This document shows, one piece after another, positions 1 to 8,833 of a stretch of 64,000 bases of DNA. The DNA lies in contig NZ_CP022999.1 of assembly GCF_002277895.1 (NCBI RefSeq), positions 806,001 to 870,000 on the forward strand, in the 5' to 3' direction. The notes under the pieces are model-generated. The model ran no database searches. It was not told the DNA's origin and saw nothing but the letters and a program-made list of their open reading frames with translations. The position numbers and the translations under genes were made by a program. Position 1 is the first letter of the stretch; every line of letters starts with the position of its first letter. Source of the DNA: Rhizobium sp. 11515TR (lineage in GTDB: Bacteria; Pseudomonadota; Alphaproteobacteria; Rhizobiales; Rhizobiaceae).

Positions 1-2
1 GT

Positions 3-581
3 GACACAGGCATCACCGGCTCGAGCGACCTGCAGGACATCTCGGCGATCCTCACCTTCACCAAGAAGCTGCTTCCCAACGCCAAGCGCATCGGCGTGCC
101 CTACAATCCGGGCGAAGCCAACGACGTCGCGCTGATCGACAAGGTCAAGGCCGCCGCTCCGGCAGCGGGCTTCGAAGTGGTTCCGGTCGGCGTCGACAAC
201 GTCAACGACATCCAGCAGCGCATCGCCTCGCTCGCCGGCAAGGCGGATGTCATCTACACGCCTGCGTCCAACCTGCTGCAGCCGGCAATCCCCGCCGTCG
301 CCGCCGCCGCCCGCCAGGCTCAGATCCCGATCGTCAACTCCGACGATGCGGCTGTCCGCAACGGCGTCGTGCCGGCAAGCTTTGCCGTCAACTACGAGCA
401 GGTCGGTGAAAACGCCGGCAAGATCGCCGCTGAGATCCTCAAGGGTGCCGATCCGAAGACCATCAAGCCCTCCGTTCCGGCTTACAAGGACCACGCGCCG
501 CTGATCAACAAGACCGTGTTAAAGGCATTCGGCGCCGAAGTTCCGGCTTCGCTTGCCGATTGCAATTGCTTCACGAAGTGA
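3..581 (+). CDS. ABC transporter substrate-binding protein (TrpX-like), 5'-truncated
   Basis: The reading frame is already open at the window edge, so the N-terminus, including any signal peptide, lies outside. The visible 192 residues match the C-terminal half of the ABC_sub_bind family (TrpX-type periplasmic binding proteins): a TGITGSSDLQD segment, then KLLPNAKRIGVPYNPGEAN, which is typical of the family. It should bind a small, probably aromatic, ligand in the periplasm and deliver it to the permease and ATPase encoded next. The stop at 579-581 is followed by a hairpin repeat and then the ATPase gene. The kynurenine genes downstream suggest tryptophan or a kynurenine-pathway compound as ligand; that is inference. 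Confidence 0.85.
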   Translation, partial: DTGITGSSDLQDISAILTFTKKLLPNAKRIGVPYNPGEANDVALIDKVKAAAPAAGFEVVPVGVDNVNDIQQRIASLAGKADVIYTPASNLLQPAIPAVAAAARQAQIPIVNSDDAAVRNGVVPASFAVNYEQVGENAGKIAAEILKGADPKTIKPSVPAYKDHAPLINKTVLKAFGAEVPASLADCNCFTK

Positions 582-597
582 TAGGCGGCATCTTCTA

Positions 598-701
598 TTG
601 CATAATTCCTTAAACCGACGTGGATCTAAGGATAAATTATGCAGCAGATTTAAAGTGCTACAGCGACCTTTGCGCGTCATATGCGACGTGCGGCGCTGTA
701 G
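598..701. repeat. Rhizobium-type intergenic palindromic repeat
   Basis: Two hairpins stand in tandem. In the first, CATAATTCCTTA pairs imperfectly with TAAGGATAAATTATG. In the second, CTACAGCG (658-665) pairs with CGCTGTAG (694-701), with an inner GCGCGTC/GACGTGC stem containing one wobble. From memory this sequence type recurs between genes in Rhizobium genomes; no other copy was found in this window. It lies between the binding-protein gene and the ATPase gene, where it could reduce read-through or stabilise the upstream transcript. Confidence 0.55.
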
Positions 702-771
702 GATCAATCCGATCCATGGCGGTGTCAGGAACGCCGCCATTTCATAACCCTACACTGCAGGGGAGGCACGG

Positions 772-1551
772 ATGCTTGAGATCAAATCCGCGCGCAAGGT
801 TTTTTACAGAGGCCAACCCGACGAAAAGGTCGCGCTTAATGGTCTGACGCTCTCCCTCAAGACAGGCGAATTCGGCGTCGTCATTGGTTCCAACGGCGCC
901 GGCAAGAGCAGCATGCTGAATGCGATTTCGGGCGCTCTCAGCCTCGATTCCGGTCAGATCCTCATTAACGGCGATGACGTGACCAACATGCCGGTCCACA
1001 AACGCGCCGCGCGTCTGGCTCGCGTATTCCAGGATCCGATGAAGGGCACCGCCGCCAGCATGACGGTCGGGGAAAACATGCTTCTGGCGGAACTGCGCGG
1101 CAAAGCCAGAGGATTTCGCCCCGGCCTGAACGCCGCCCGCCTCGCCGCCTACAAGGAGCGCCTTGCCGTTCTCGGCCTCGGCCTGGAAAACCGGCTGGAC
1201 ACCAAGGTTGAGCTTCTTTCCGGCGGCCAGCGCCAGTCGCTGTCCCTCATCATGGCGGTCGGCGGCTCGCCCGACGTGCTTTTGCTGGATGAACATACGG
1301 CAGCGCTCGATCCGCGCACTGCCGATATCGTCATGCAGGCGACGGTGCGTACCGTCGAGGCACTCAAGCTGACGACATTGATGGTGACGCACAACATGCA
1401 GCACGCCGTCGATTTCGGCGACAGCATCATCATGCTCGATGCCGGCCGTGTGCATCTTGAAATTACCGGCGAAGGCAAGCGGCGCATCACCGTGCCCGAG
1501 CTGATCGGCCACTTCGCCGTCAAGACCGACCGCATGCTGCTGGTGAGCTGA
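772..1551 (+). CDS. ABC transporter ATP-binding protein (TrpZ-like)
   Basis: This 259-residue protein is the cytoplasmic ATPase of the importer. Visible motifs are Walker A GSNGAGKSS (39-47), signature LSGGQ (149-153), Walker B VLLLDEH (169-175) and the switch histidine in THN (H207). The Walker B glutamate is followed by HTAALD, as in the family that pairs with ABC_sub_bind proteins. The start has GGGGAGG about 8 bases upstream. The permease gene begins 4 bases after its stop, so the two are co-transcribed. Confidence 0.9.
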   Translation: MLEIKSARKVFYRGQPDEKVALNGLTLSLKTGEFGVVIGSNGAGKSSMLNAISGALSLDSGQILINGDDVTNMPVHKRAARLARVFQDPMKGTAASMTVGENMLLAELRGKARGFRPGLNAARLAAYKERLAVLGLGLENRLDTKVELLSGGQRQSLSLIMAVGGSPDVLLLDEHTAALDPRTADIVMQATVRTVEALKLTTLMVTHNMQHAVDFGDSIIMLDAGRVHLEITGEGKRRITVPELIGHFAVKTDRMLLVS

Positions 1552-1555
1552 GATC

Positions 1556-2482
1556 ATGATGGACTTCATTCAATCAACCGTTTCGAGTTTCGTCTCGCTC
1601 ATCCCGGTGACGCTGGCCCAGAGCTTCATCCTGAGCTTCGTCGTCCTCGGCATCATGATCCCCTTCCGGATGCTGAGCTTTCCCGATCTGACCAGTGAAG
1701 GCGCGTTTCCGCTCGGCGGTTGCGTCTGCGGCATTCTGCTTGCCGCCGGCGTCGCACCGCCGCTGGCGATCGCCGTCGCCTTCGTCGTCGGCCTTGCCGC
1801 CGGCTGCTGCACGGCCTTCATTCACCTGCGCTTCCGTATCCATACGCTGCTTGCCGGCATCCTGATGTCGACGATGCTCTACAGCGTCAATCTCGGTATC
1901 ATGGGTAAATCCAACCTCTCCGTCTTCGGCTCGCCGACCGTGTTCGACTGGGTACCCTTCACGACGCCGGGCTTTCCCGCGAGCAAGATCGTCATCGCCG
2001 GTCTGCTGGCCGTTATCGTCCTGATCGCCCTTAATCTCTACTTCAAGACGGAAAAGGGCACGGCCATGCGTGCCGTCGGCTCCAATCCCGACATGGCCGA
2101 GGCGCAAGGTATCAATGTCTGGGGCGCCACCATCGGCGGCGTCGGCATCGCCAGTGCCTTTTCAGCCGCAAGCGGTGCGCTGATGGTGCAGTCGCAGGGC
2201 TTTGCCGACGTCAACATGGGTATCGGCATCCTGATCAATGGCCTTGCCGCGCTGATGATCGGCGAAGCCTTTACCGGCAAGCAGACCGTGCTGCGCCAGC
2301 TGCTGGCACCGTTCGTCGGCTCGATCATCTACTATCAGCTCGTGTCGCTGTGTCTCGCCGCCGGCATGCCGCCGCCCAACCTCAAACTCGCCACCGGCCT
2401 CTTCGTGCTGATCATGCTGGCGCTGCCGAGCATCCGCCGCAGCCGCGGCGGCGCCGTGAGCAGAGAAACCATTCGCGAATAA
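1556..2482 (+). CDS. ABC transporter permease (TrpY-like)
   Basis: A 308-residue, very hydrophobic protein with about eight membrane segments. It contains the cytoplasmic coupling motif of BPD_transp_2 permeases (AMRAVGSNPDMAEAQGINV, around residues 170-190). It forms the membrane channel of the importer made with the binding protein and ATPase upstream. A second ATG three bases downstream is an equally possible start. Kynureninase follows after 18 bases, so transporter and catabolic gene look like one operon. Confidence 0.9.
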   Translation: MMDFIQSTVSSFVSLIPVTLAQSFILSFVVLGIMIPFRMLSFPDLTSEGAFPLGGCVCGILLAAGVAPPLAIAVAFVVGLAAGCCTAFIHLRFRIHTLLAGILMSTMLYSVNLGIMGKSNLSVFGSPTVFDWVPFTTPGFPASKIVIAGLLAVIVLIALNLYFKTEKGTAMRAVGSNPDMAEAQGINVWGATIGGVGIASAFSAASGALMVQSQGFADVNMGIGILINGLAALMIGEAFTGKQTVLRQLLAPFVGSIIYYQLVSLCLAAGMPPPNLKLATGLFVLIMLALPSIRRSRGGAVSRETIRE

Positions 2483-2500
2483 GTTTACGAGGCAACATAC

Positions 2501-3748
2501 ATGGATAGCCTTCCCGATCTCGCCGCCGTCGAGGCCATGGACGAGACCGACCCGCTGCGCGTCTTTCGCAGCCGCTTCGCCCTGCCTGCCGGCGTCATCT
2601 ATCTCGACGGCAATTCGCTCGGCGCGGCCTCGCACGAGGTCTTTGCCGAGGTCCGTCAGGCCGCCATGGAGGAATGGGGCAATGGCCTGATCCGCAGCTG
2701 GAACAGCGCCGGATGGTTTCATCTGCCACTGGAACTCGGCGATCGCGTCGGCCGGCTGATCGGCGCAGCCGAAGGCCAGACCGTCGTTACCGACTCCACC
2801 TCGATCAACATCTACAAGACGCTTCATGCGGCGCTCGCAATGCGACCGGGCCGCAACGTGATCGTGGCAGAGGGCGACAGTTTCCCAACCGATATCTATA
2901 TGGCCGAAGGCGTCCTTTCGACGCGCCCCGATATCACGCTCCGCCTTGAAGGCCGTGATGCCGGCACCATTGAAGAGCTGATCGACGAGAATGTCGCCGT
3001 CGTCCTCGTCAATCACGTCAACTACAAGAGCGGCGAGCTGCGCGACATGGCGGCGCTGACGAAGCGCATTCAGGCGGCCGGCGCGCTCGTCATCTGGGAT
3101 CTGTGCCACAGCGCCGGCGCTCTGCCCGTCGATCTCGATGGCGCCGGTGCCGATTTCGCCGTCGGCTGCACTTACAAATATCTGAATGGCGGGCCGGGAG
3201 CACCCGCCTTCATCTATGCGGCGAAGCGTCATCACGCATCGATCGGTCAGCCGCTCAGCGGCTGGTGGAGCCATGCACGCCCCTTTGCCTTCGAAAGGAG
3301 TTTCGATGGCGATACCGGCATTAAGCGTTTTCTCTGCGGCACGCAGCCGATCCTATCCTTGCGTGCCTTGAAGGGGGCGCTCTCCATCTGGGACGAGGTG
3401 GACATGGAAGCCTTGCGCCGGAAGAGCATAGCGCTGACCGATCTCTTCATCCGTTTGGTCGAAACCAAATGCGGCCAATATGGTGTGGAGCTCGAGACGA
3501 CGCGCGACAGCGAGAAGCGCGGCAGTCAGGTGTCCTTCATCCATGGCAACGCCTATGAAGTCATGCAGGCACTGATCGAACGTGGCGTTATCGGCGACTT
3601 CCGCGCCCCTTCGACATTGCGCTTCGGCTTCACGCCGCTCTATGTCTCATATCACGACGTCTGGCGCGCCGTGACAGTGCTTGAGGAAATCCTGAGCAGC
3701 GGATCATGGAAGGACGCGCGCTTTGCGGTGCGGGCGGCCGTGACCTGA
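2501..3748 (+). CDS. kynU: Kynureninase
   Basis: This 415-residue PLP enzyme cleaves L-kynurenine to anthranilate and L-alanine. Seen: YLDGNSLG near the N-terminus (34-41), the cofactor-contacting aspartate in WDLCHSAG (D200), and the PLP lysine in CTYKYLNGGPG (K226); length matches the family. It lies 18 bases after the permease gene and 37 bases before a formamidase-like gene, so two consecutive steps of tryptophan breakdown are encoded together. No tryptophan 2,3-dioxygenase is in the window; it may lie to the left or elsewhere. Confidence 0.93.
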   Translation: MDSLPDLAAVEAMDETDPLRVFRSRFALPAGVIYLDGNSLGAASHEVFAEVRQAAMEEWGNGLIRSWNSAGWFHLPLELGDRVGRLIGAAEGQTVVTDSTSINIYKTLHAALAMRPGRNVIVAEGDSFPTDIYMAEGVLSTRPDITLRLEGRDAGTIEELIDENVAVVLVNHVNYKSGELRDMAALTKRIQAAGALVIWDLCHSAGALPVDLDGAGADFAVGCTYKYLNGGPGAPAFIYAAKRHHASIGQPLSGWWSHARPFAFERSFDGDTGIKRFLCGTQPILSLRALKGALSIWDEVDMEALRRKSIALTDLFIRLVETKCGQYGVELETTRDSEKRGSQVSFIHGNAYEVMQALIERGVIGDFRAPSTLRFGFTPLYVSYHDVWRAVTVLEEILSSGSWKDARFAVRAAVT

Positions 3749-3785
3749 TCTACACGCGTCGGCAGCTGGAGAGAGGAAGCTGAAC

Positions 3786-4616
3786 ATGAGTTACTTCAGG
3801 GTCACCGATTGGGACGCAGCCTATACCAACGGCGCCTATATCGTCGACGGTGATCAATGGCCGGCCGCCTGGGTCGAGCCGGCGAAAGCTTTCCGTGACA
3901 GCCTGACGGCAGCGGGACGCGCAAAACTCGATCTGGCCTATGGTCCCGAAGAGCGCAACCGCTTCGATCTCTTTCTGCCCGAAGGCCAGCCGCAGGGATT
4001 GGTGGTCTTCGTCCATGGCGGCTACTGGCTGCAACTGGACAAAAGCTACTGGTCGCACCTAGCCGCCGGCTCGATTGCGACCGGCTATGCCGTCGCGATC
4101 CCGTCCTACACGCTCTGCCCGGAAAATCGCATCGGCGGGATCGGCAGGGAGATTGCGGCGGCAATCACGGCAGCGGCCGAGCTCGTCGGCGGCCCCATTG
4201 TTCTGACGGGCCATTCGGCCGGCGGTCAGCTCGTAGCTCGCATGATGACGACGACGTCGCCGCTCAACGAAGTCATCCTCAAGCGCATCCGGCACGTGCT
4301 TGCCATTTCCGGTCTTCACGACCTGCGCCCGATCATGAAGCGCAGCATGAACGCGCAGCTTCGCATCGATGACGCCGAGGCAAGGGCCGAAAGCCCTGCT
4401 TTGCTCGAGCCGGTCGAAACTGCCCGCCTTACTTGCTGGGTCGGCGGCGCCGAACGCGCCGAATTCGTCCGCCAAAACGCGCTGCTGGCCAATATCTGGA
4501 CGGGGCTTGGCGCGGCGACTGAGGTCGTGGTGGAACCTGACAAGCATCATTATTCAGTTCTGGATGGCCTTATGGAGCCCGAACACCCGCTGACGCGAGC
4601 GTTGCTTGCCGAGTAG
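3786..4616 (+). CDS. Alpha/beta hydrolase, probable kynurenine formamidase
   Basis: A 276-residue alpha/beta hydrolase with the oxyanion motif HGGYW (77-81) and nucleophile elbow GHSAGG (S144). A late histidine in KHHYSVLDGL probably completes the triad. HGGxW esterases next to kynU usually hydrolyse N-formylkynurenine to kynurenine and formate, as eukaryotic-type arylformamidases do; classical bacterial KynB is a different metal-dependent fold. The start has GAGAGGAAG just upstream. Substrate assignment rests on context; a general esterase is the alternative. Confidence 0.8.
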   Translation: MSYFRVTDWDAAYTNGAYIVDGDQWPAAWVEPAKAFRDSLTAAGRAKLDLAYGPEERNRFDLFLPEGQPQGLVVFVHGGYWLQLDKSYWSHLAAGSIATGYAVAIPSYTLCPENRIGGIGREIAAAITAAAELVGGPIVLTGHSAGGQLVARMMTTTSPLNEVILKRIRHVLAISGLHDLRPIMKRSMNAQLRIDDAEARAESPALLEPVETARLTCWVGGAERAEFVRQNALLANIWTGLGAATEVVVEPDKHHYSVLDGLMEPEHPLTRALLAE

Positions 4617-4640
4617 CGTCTTCGCAGTCGACCGAAAGAG

Positions 4641-4671
4641 GTGCACTCGGCGCTATCCGCACCGAGGGCAC
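4641..4671. terminator. Hairpin between convergent genes
   Basis: GTGCACTCGG (4641-4650) pairs with CCGAGGGCAC (4662-4671) at 9 of 10 positions, followed by TCTATTATC. It sits between the kynurenine operon and the convergent VOC gene and could terminate both. The T-run is poor, so strength is uncertain. Confidence 0.4.
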
Positions 4672-4696
4672 TCTATTATCAGTCATAGAGATAGTG

Positions 4697-5122
4697 TCAG
4701 CCGTTGACCGGCGCATTCATCGCCCAGGCAACGCCGAAGGGATCGCGCAGCTGACCCCAGCGATCGCCCCAGAACATCACCTGCGGCTCGACGACGACTT
4801 CGGCTCCGGCATCGACGGCACGCTTCCACCAGAAATCGAGATCATCGACGACAAGCTGCATCGTGAAGGACTGCGGCTTTTCCAGCGCATGGCCATATTC
4901 AGGAAAAGCGTCGCCGAGCATGACCGAGCTGCCGTTGATGTAGAGATGGATATGCATGGTCCGGCCTTTTTCATCGACCGGATACATGAAGGCCTGTTCC
5001 GCACCGAAGGCGCGCTTGTAGAATTCGGCTGCCTTCACGGCACCATCCACCGTCAGATAGGCTACAACGCCGCCGCGAACCGGCACGCGCGGCTGCTGGG
5101 ATTGTTCTGTTGCATCGGTCAT
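4697..5122 (-). CDS. VOC family (PhnB/glyoxalase-like) protein
   Basis: About 141 residues from the preferred ATG at 5122, which has AAGGAG 6 bases upstream; the longer frame to 5176 lacks such a site. The sequence VAYLTVDGAVKAAEFYKRAFGAEQ followed by MHIHLYINGSSVMLGD is typical of PhnB-like vicinal oxygen chelate proteins, with a DLDFWWKRAVDAGAEVVVEP second half. Members bind a metal or small molecules; the substrate cannot be read from sequence. Confidence 0.85.
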   Translation of the reverse strand: MTDATEQSQQPRVPVRGGVVAYLTVDGAVKAAEFYKRAFGAEQAFMYPVDEKGRTMHIHLYINGSSVMLGDAFPEYGHALEKPQSFTMQLVVDDLDFWWKRAVDAGAEVVVEPQVMFWGDRWGQLRDPFGVAWAMNAPVNG

Positions 5123-5260
5123 GTTGGTCTCCTTGGAACGGTTCTTGGTGTCACGCCCTTGTCGGGGCTGACCCAAGGACGTTGGTCAACTACCCTTCCC
5201 GACAACAAGGACCAAATTTTTTGATTATTATTTGCAATGGCTGCCCAAGCGTTTCGGCGG

Positions 5261-7351
5261 TCATACATGCGCTGGTTTTCGGGCACGTAAGGTCCGAGCG
5301 GGGTAGGCCTCATGGAGAATTCGCGCCAGGGCATTCTCGCGCGACATTGGCCGCCCAAGCAGGAAACCCTGCACTTCATGATAACCTTCAGCCCGCAATT
5401 TCGCCAATTGCGCCTCCGTCTCGATGCCTTCGGCCAATGTCACCGCATTGAAGCCGGAGGCTATGCCAACTACGGCCCTCACGATGGCGAGATTGCCGGG
5501 ATCGGCATCCATGCCGGCGACGAAACTGCGGTCGAGCTTGATCTTGTCGAAAGAGAAGGAGCGCAGATAGCTGAGCGAGGAATAGCCCGTACCGAAATCG
5601 TCGATGGCGATGCGAATACCGAGCTCTTTGAGGGCTCGCAGCAGCGATAGGCTTTGCTCGACCTCGGAAAGCAGGATGGATTCCGTGACTTCGATCTCCA
5701 GGCGTCCGGGGCAAAGACCTGTCTCGCTCAGCGCCGAGACCACGGTGGCCAGCAGGCTCGCATGACGGAACTGATAGACGGACAGGTTGATGGCCACCTT
5801 CAGATGTTCCGGCCACTCCACGGCAGCCCGGCAGGCCTCCCGCAGCACCCAATCGCCGATCGGCACGATCATCCCCGTTTCCTCGGCGACGGGGATGAAT
5901 TCCGCCGGCGCGATGAGCCCACGCTTGGGATGGCGCCAGCGGATCAAAGCTTCGAAGCCGGAAAGAGCATCCTCGTCCAGCCGGATGATCGGCTGGTAAT
6001 GAAGCTCGAGTTCGTCGTTCTGCAACGCCTCACGAAGCTCCAGCGTAAGCTGGTGGCGGCGTTCAGCTTCGAGCCGCATCTCCGTCTGGTAGAAGCGATA
6101 GGTCGAGCGGCCGCTTGCCTTGGCTGCATAGAGGGCCAGATCCGCATCCCGCATCAGGACATCGGCGTCGTTGCCGTGTTCAGGCGCCATGGCAATGCCG
6201 ATACTGCAGGTCACATGTTCCCGCACGCCGTCGAGATCGAAGGGTGCCGAGAGCGATTGCAACAGCAGGTCGGCGAAGCGCCGGGCTCGCCCCGCATCCG
6301 TCATCCTTAAAACCAGCGCGAACTCGTCGCCGCCCAGGCGCGCGACCAGATCGCTTCTCTCGGCAAGCTGCTGGAGGCGTTCGGCAACCTGGCGCAGGAG
6401 CATGTCACCGGCGGCATGGCCCTTGCTGTCGTTGATATGCTTGAAATGATCGACATCGATGTAGAGCAGCGCGATTGGCTTTTCCGGCCTCGCAGCGGCC
6501 ACCTGCCGCACGATGCTCTCGGAAAAGAAAGCTCTGTTCGGAAGGCCGGTCAGAGAATCATGCATCGCAAGATGCGCAAGCCGCGCCTCGACGCTGCGTT
6601 CCGCGGTGACATCCTGGGAAATGCCGAGAACATAGCGCGGCGCTTGCCCTGACGGGGCGGGAAGCGCCCGCTTCGCTGTCTTCAGGATACGCAACACGCC
6701 ATCCACCGTGTGAATGGTTTCCTCGAAGTAGACGGTTTCGGCGGTTTCGAAGGCGAGCTTGTCCTGCTCCCGGAAAAGCGCCGTCTGCTCGTCGGAAAAT
6801 ATCGCCCGGTCCGACTTGCCGATCATATCCTGTGCTGCCCGCCCGACGATACCGCCGCACGCCTCGTTGAACAGAATATAGCGGCCGTCCCGCTCCATAT
6901 CCTTGACGAAGACGCCGACCGGGAGATTGTCGACGATGCTGTCGAGCAGCGACTGGGTGGCATCGACCTGCCGCCGTGCCGCATTGACCTCGGTGCGGTC
7001 CTGCACGATCGCCAGGATCGCCATCTTGCCGTCGAAGCGGATCTCCCGCCCATAGGTCAGAACCTCGAATGTCTCGCCATCTGCCTTCAGATGCGTCCAG
7101 CGCTGCGCCGTCTCGATGTCGGTACGGTGGTGCACGGCATCCAGCATCCGCTCGCGCTCCACAGATGGCCTGATGTCGAGCACGGTCATGACCGCGAAGT
7201 CCGAATCGCCATAGCCATAGAGATCGCGGGCCGCATCGTTGACGATCAGAAACTTCAACGTCTGCGGATCATAGACCCACATCGGCGAGGGATGTGTCTT
7301 GAAAAGCGACCGAAAATCGTCGTTCGGGGCGTCGGGCCAAACGGAATTCAT
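5261..7351 (-). CDS. PAS-PAS-GGDEF-EAL cyclic-di-GMP protein
   Basis: A 696-residue cytoplasmic protein. Two PAS domains (about 10-125 and 130-250) are followed by a GGDEF domain with intact LGGDEF (339-344) and an EAL domain with FEALIRWRHPKRG (466-478). No membrane segment is visible. Both catalytic halves look complete, so it could make and break cyclic-di-GMP. I see no RxxD inhibitory site five residues before GGDEF. Two palindromes lie directly upstream of the start. Confidence 0.92.
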   Translation of the reverse strand: MNSVWPDAPNDDFRSLFKTHPSPMWVYDPQTLKFLIVNDAARDLYGYGDSDFAVMTVLDIRPSVERERMLDAVHHRTDIETAQRWTHLKADGETFEVLTYGREIRFDGKMAILAIVQDRTEVNAARRQVDATQSLLDSIVDNLPVGVFVKDMERDGRYILFNEACGGIVGRAAQDMIGKSDRAIFSDEQTALFREQDKLAFETAETVYFEETIHTVDGVLRILKTAKRALPAPSGQAPRYVLGISQDVTAERSVEARLAHLAMHDSLTGLPNRAFFSESIVRQVAAARPEKPIALLYIDVDHFKHINDSKGHAAGDMLLRQVAERLQQLAERSDLVARLGGDEFALVLRMTDAGRARRFADLLLQSLSAPFDLDGVREHVTCSIGIAMAPEHGNDADVLMRDADLALYAAKASGRSTYRFYQTEMRLEAERRHQLTLELREALQNDELELHYQPIIRLDEDALSGFEALIRWRHPKRGLIAPAEFIPVAEETGMIVPIGDWVLREACRAAVEWPEHLKVAINLSVYQFRHASLLATVVSALSETGLCPGRLEIEVTESILLSEVEQSLSLLRALKELGIRIAIDDFGTGYSSLSYLRSFSFDKIKLDRSFVAGMDADPGNLAIVRAVVGIASGFNAVTLAEGIETEAQLAKLRAEGYHEVQGFLLGRPMSRENALARILHEAYPARTLRARKPAHV

Positions 7352-7354
7352 AGG

Positions 7355-7397
7355 AAGGTCGACCTTGCCAATTCGAGTTCGAAGATTAGCGAATTGG
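7355..7397. promoter_or_regulatory. Two palindromes upstream of the GGDEF-EAL gene
   Basis: AAGGTCGACCTT (7355-7366) is a perfect 12-bp palindrome only three bases from the start codon. CCAATTCG (7368-7375) and CGAATTGG (7390-7397) form an 8-bp perfect inverted repeat with a 14-base spacer. They could be operators or a leader structure; no regulator is assigned. Confidence 0.35.
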
Positions 7398-7537
7398 ACA
7401 TTGATAGACGAAAAAACTAAATAAAATCAAAATAGTAACGAGATTAAACTTTAGGCAAAAGCCTATCGAATATGCAACGACAGGCTTTATTCCCTTCGCC
7501 CCGTTTCATCGATATGGGACCGCAAATGCCGTGGTGT

Positions 7538-8716
7538 TCAAAGCCCCGCCTTGCCGATCGCATGAATGACGCCGTGCAGCTCGCCAAGACCTTTCAGGCG
7601 GCCAATGAGCGAATAGCCGGGATTGGTCGGCTTATCGATGTCGTCGCCGATCAGATATCCGTGGTCCGGCCGCATCGGGATCATATGGTCTTCCCGGCCT
7701 TCTTTGCGGCGCCGCGCCTCCTCCGTGAGCAATGTGCGCAGGATGGCATACATATCGCTGCGCCCCTCCAAATGGGAGGCCTCGACGAATGAACCATCGG
7801 CTTCGAGCGCAACGTCGCGCAGATGCGCGAAATTGATGCGCGAGGCGAATTCGATTGCGATAGCAAGCACATCATTGTCGGCGCGAGAGCCGAGAGATCC
7901 GACACAGAGCGTCAAACCATTGGCCGGATCATTCACGCTGCCAAAAATGCGGCGCAAATCTGCCGCCGTCGAAACGACGCGCGGCAGGCCGAAGAGCGGA
8001 ATGGGCGGATCGTCGGGATGGATTGCGAGCCGGGCGCCGAGTTCGGCTGCAACCGGCACGACCTCCCGCAGAAAGGCTTCGAGATTGGCCTGGAGATCCT
8101 CAGCCGTCATGCCGTCGAAGAGGCCAATGGCCGAGCGTATGGCATCGCGGCCATAGCTGTCTTCGCCGCCAGGAAGACCGGCGATGATGTTATTTTCCAG
8201 CCGTTGCACGGCCTCCGGCGAGAGCCCTTTCAGCCGCTCCTCAGCACGCCGCAACAGATCCGACGTGTAATTTTCTTCCGCACCCTTCCTGCGCAGGACG
8301 AAGACGTCATAGGCAACGAACTCAGCCATGTCGAAACGCAATGCGAGCGCGGTAGTCGGCATTTCGAAGCGTAGATCCGTACGCGTCCAGTCGACGACCG
8401 GCATGAAATTGTAGCAGACGGTTTTGATGCCAGCGCGGGCGAGATGGGCGAGACTGTCTTTCCAGATACCAATCGCGGCCTTTGCCCCTGCCCCGCCGAG
8501 CTTGATCGCGCTTGGAACGGGTATCGATTCACAGACGCCCCAGCGCAGCCCGGCCGCTTCCACTAGCGCCTTTCGCGCCTCGATTTCGGCCAGCGTCCAG
8601 ACGCGCGAATGCGAGACTTCATGCAATGCCGTGACGATGCCTGTCGCGCCGGCCTGGCGCGCATGCAAGAGCGGAACGAGATCTTTCGGACCGAACCAAC
8701 GCCAGCAGCTTTCCAT
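7538..8716 (-). CDS. uxuA: Mannonate dehydratase
   Basis: The enzyme dehydrates D-mannonate to 2-keto-3-deoxy-D-gluconate. The family start MESCWRWFGPKDLVPL is at 8716 with GGAGGAG upstream, giving 392 residues; an open extension to 9292 runs antisense to the regulator gene and is not used. Family segments seen include VVDWTRTDLRF, LAIHPDDPPIPLFGLPRVVS and HLRDV, with metal-binding histidine and aspartate residues. It is divergent from a FadR-type regulator 117 bases away, which probably controls it. Confidence 0.93.
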   Translation of the reverse strand: MESCWRWFGPKDLVPLLHARQAGATGIVTALHEVSHSRVWTLAEIEARKALVEAAGLRWGVCESIPVPSAIKLGGAGAKAAIGIWKDSLAHLARAGIKTVCYNFMPVVDWTRTDLRFEMPTTALALRFDMAEFVAYDVFVLRRKGAEENYTSDLLRRAEERLKGLSPEAVQRLENNIIAGLPGGEDSYGRDAIRSAIGLFDGMTAEDLQANLEAFLREVVPVAAELGARLAIHPDDPPIPLFGLPRVVSTAADLRRIFGSVNDPANGLTLCVGSLGSRADNDVLAIAIEFASRINFAHLRDVALEADGSFVEASHLEGRSDMYAILRTLLTEEARRRKEGREDHMIPMRPDHGYLIGDDIDKPTNPGYSLIGRLKGLGELHGVIHAIGKAGL

Positions 8717-8793
8717 ATGATATCTCCTCCATTTGTCGGTCAAAATACCGCTGAAAAGCGAAATGTCCATCATCTCTGATCGCTTGACGCCAC

Positions 8794-8808
8794 TATTGAC
8801 CAACAATA
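8794..8808. promoter_or_regulatory. Candidate operator between uxuA and the GntR gene
   Basis: TATTG, ACCAA, CAATA is a perfect 5-bp inverted repeat with a 5-base spacer. It lies in the 117-base divergent promoter region, 26 bases before the GTG of the regulator, as expected for a FadR-subfamily operator controlling both directions. Confidence 0.4.
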
Positions 8809-8833
8809 TGCTTTCAACAACGGAGGAGAGACA

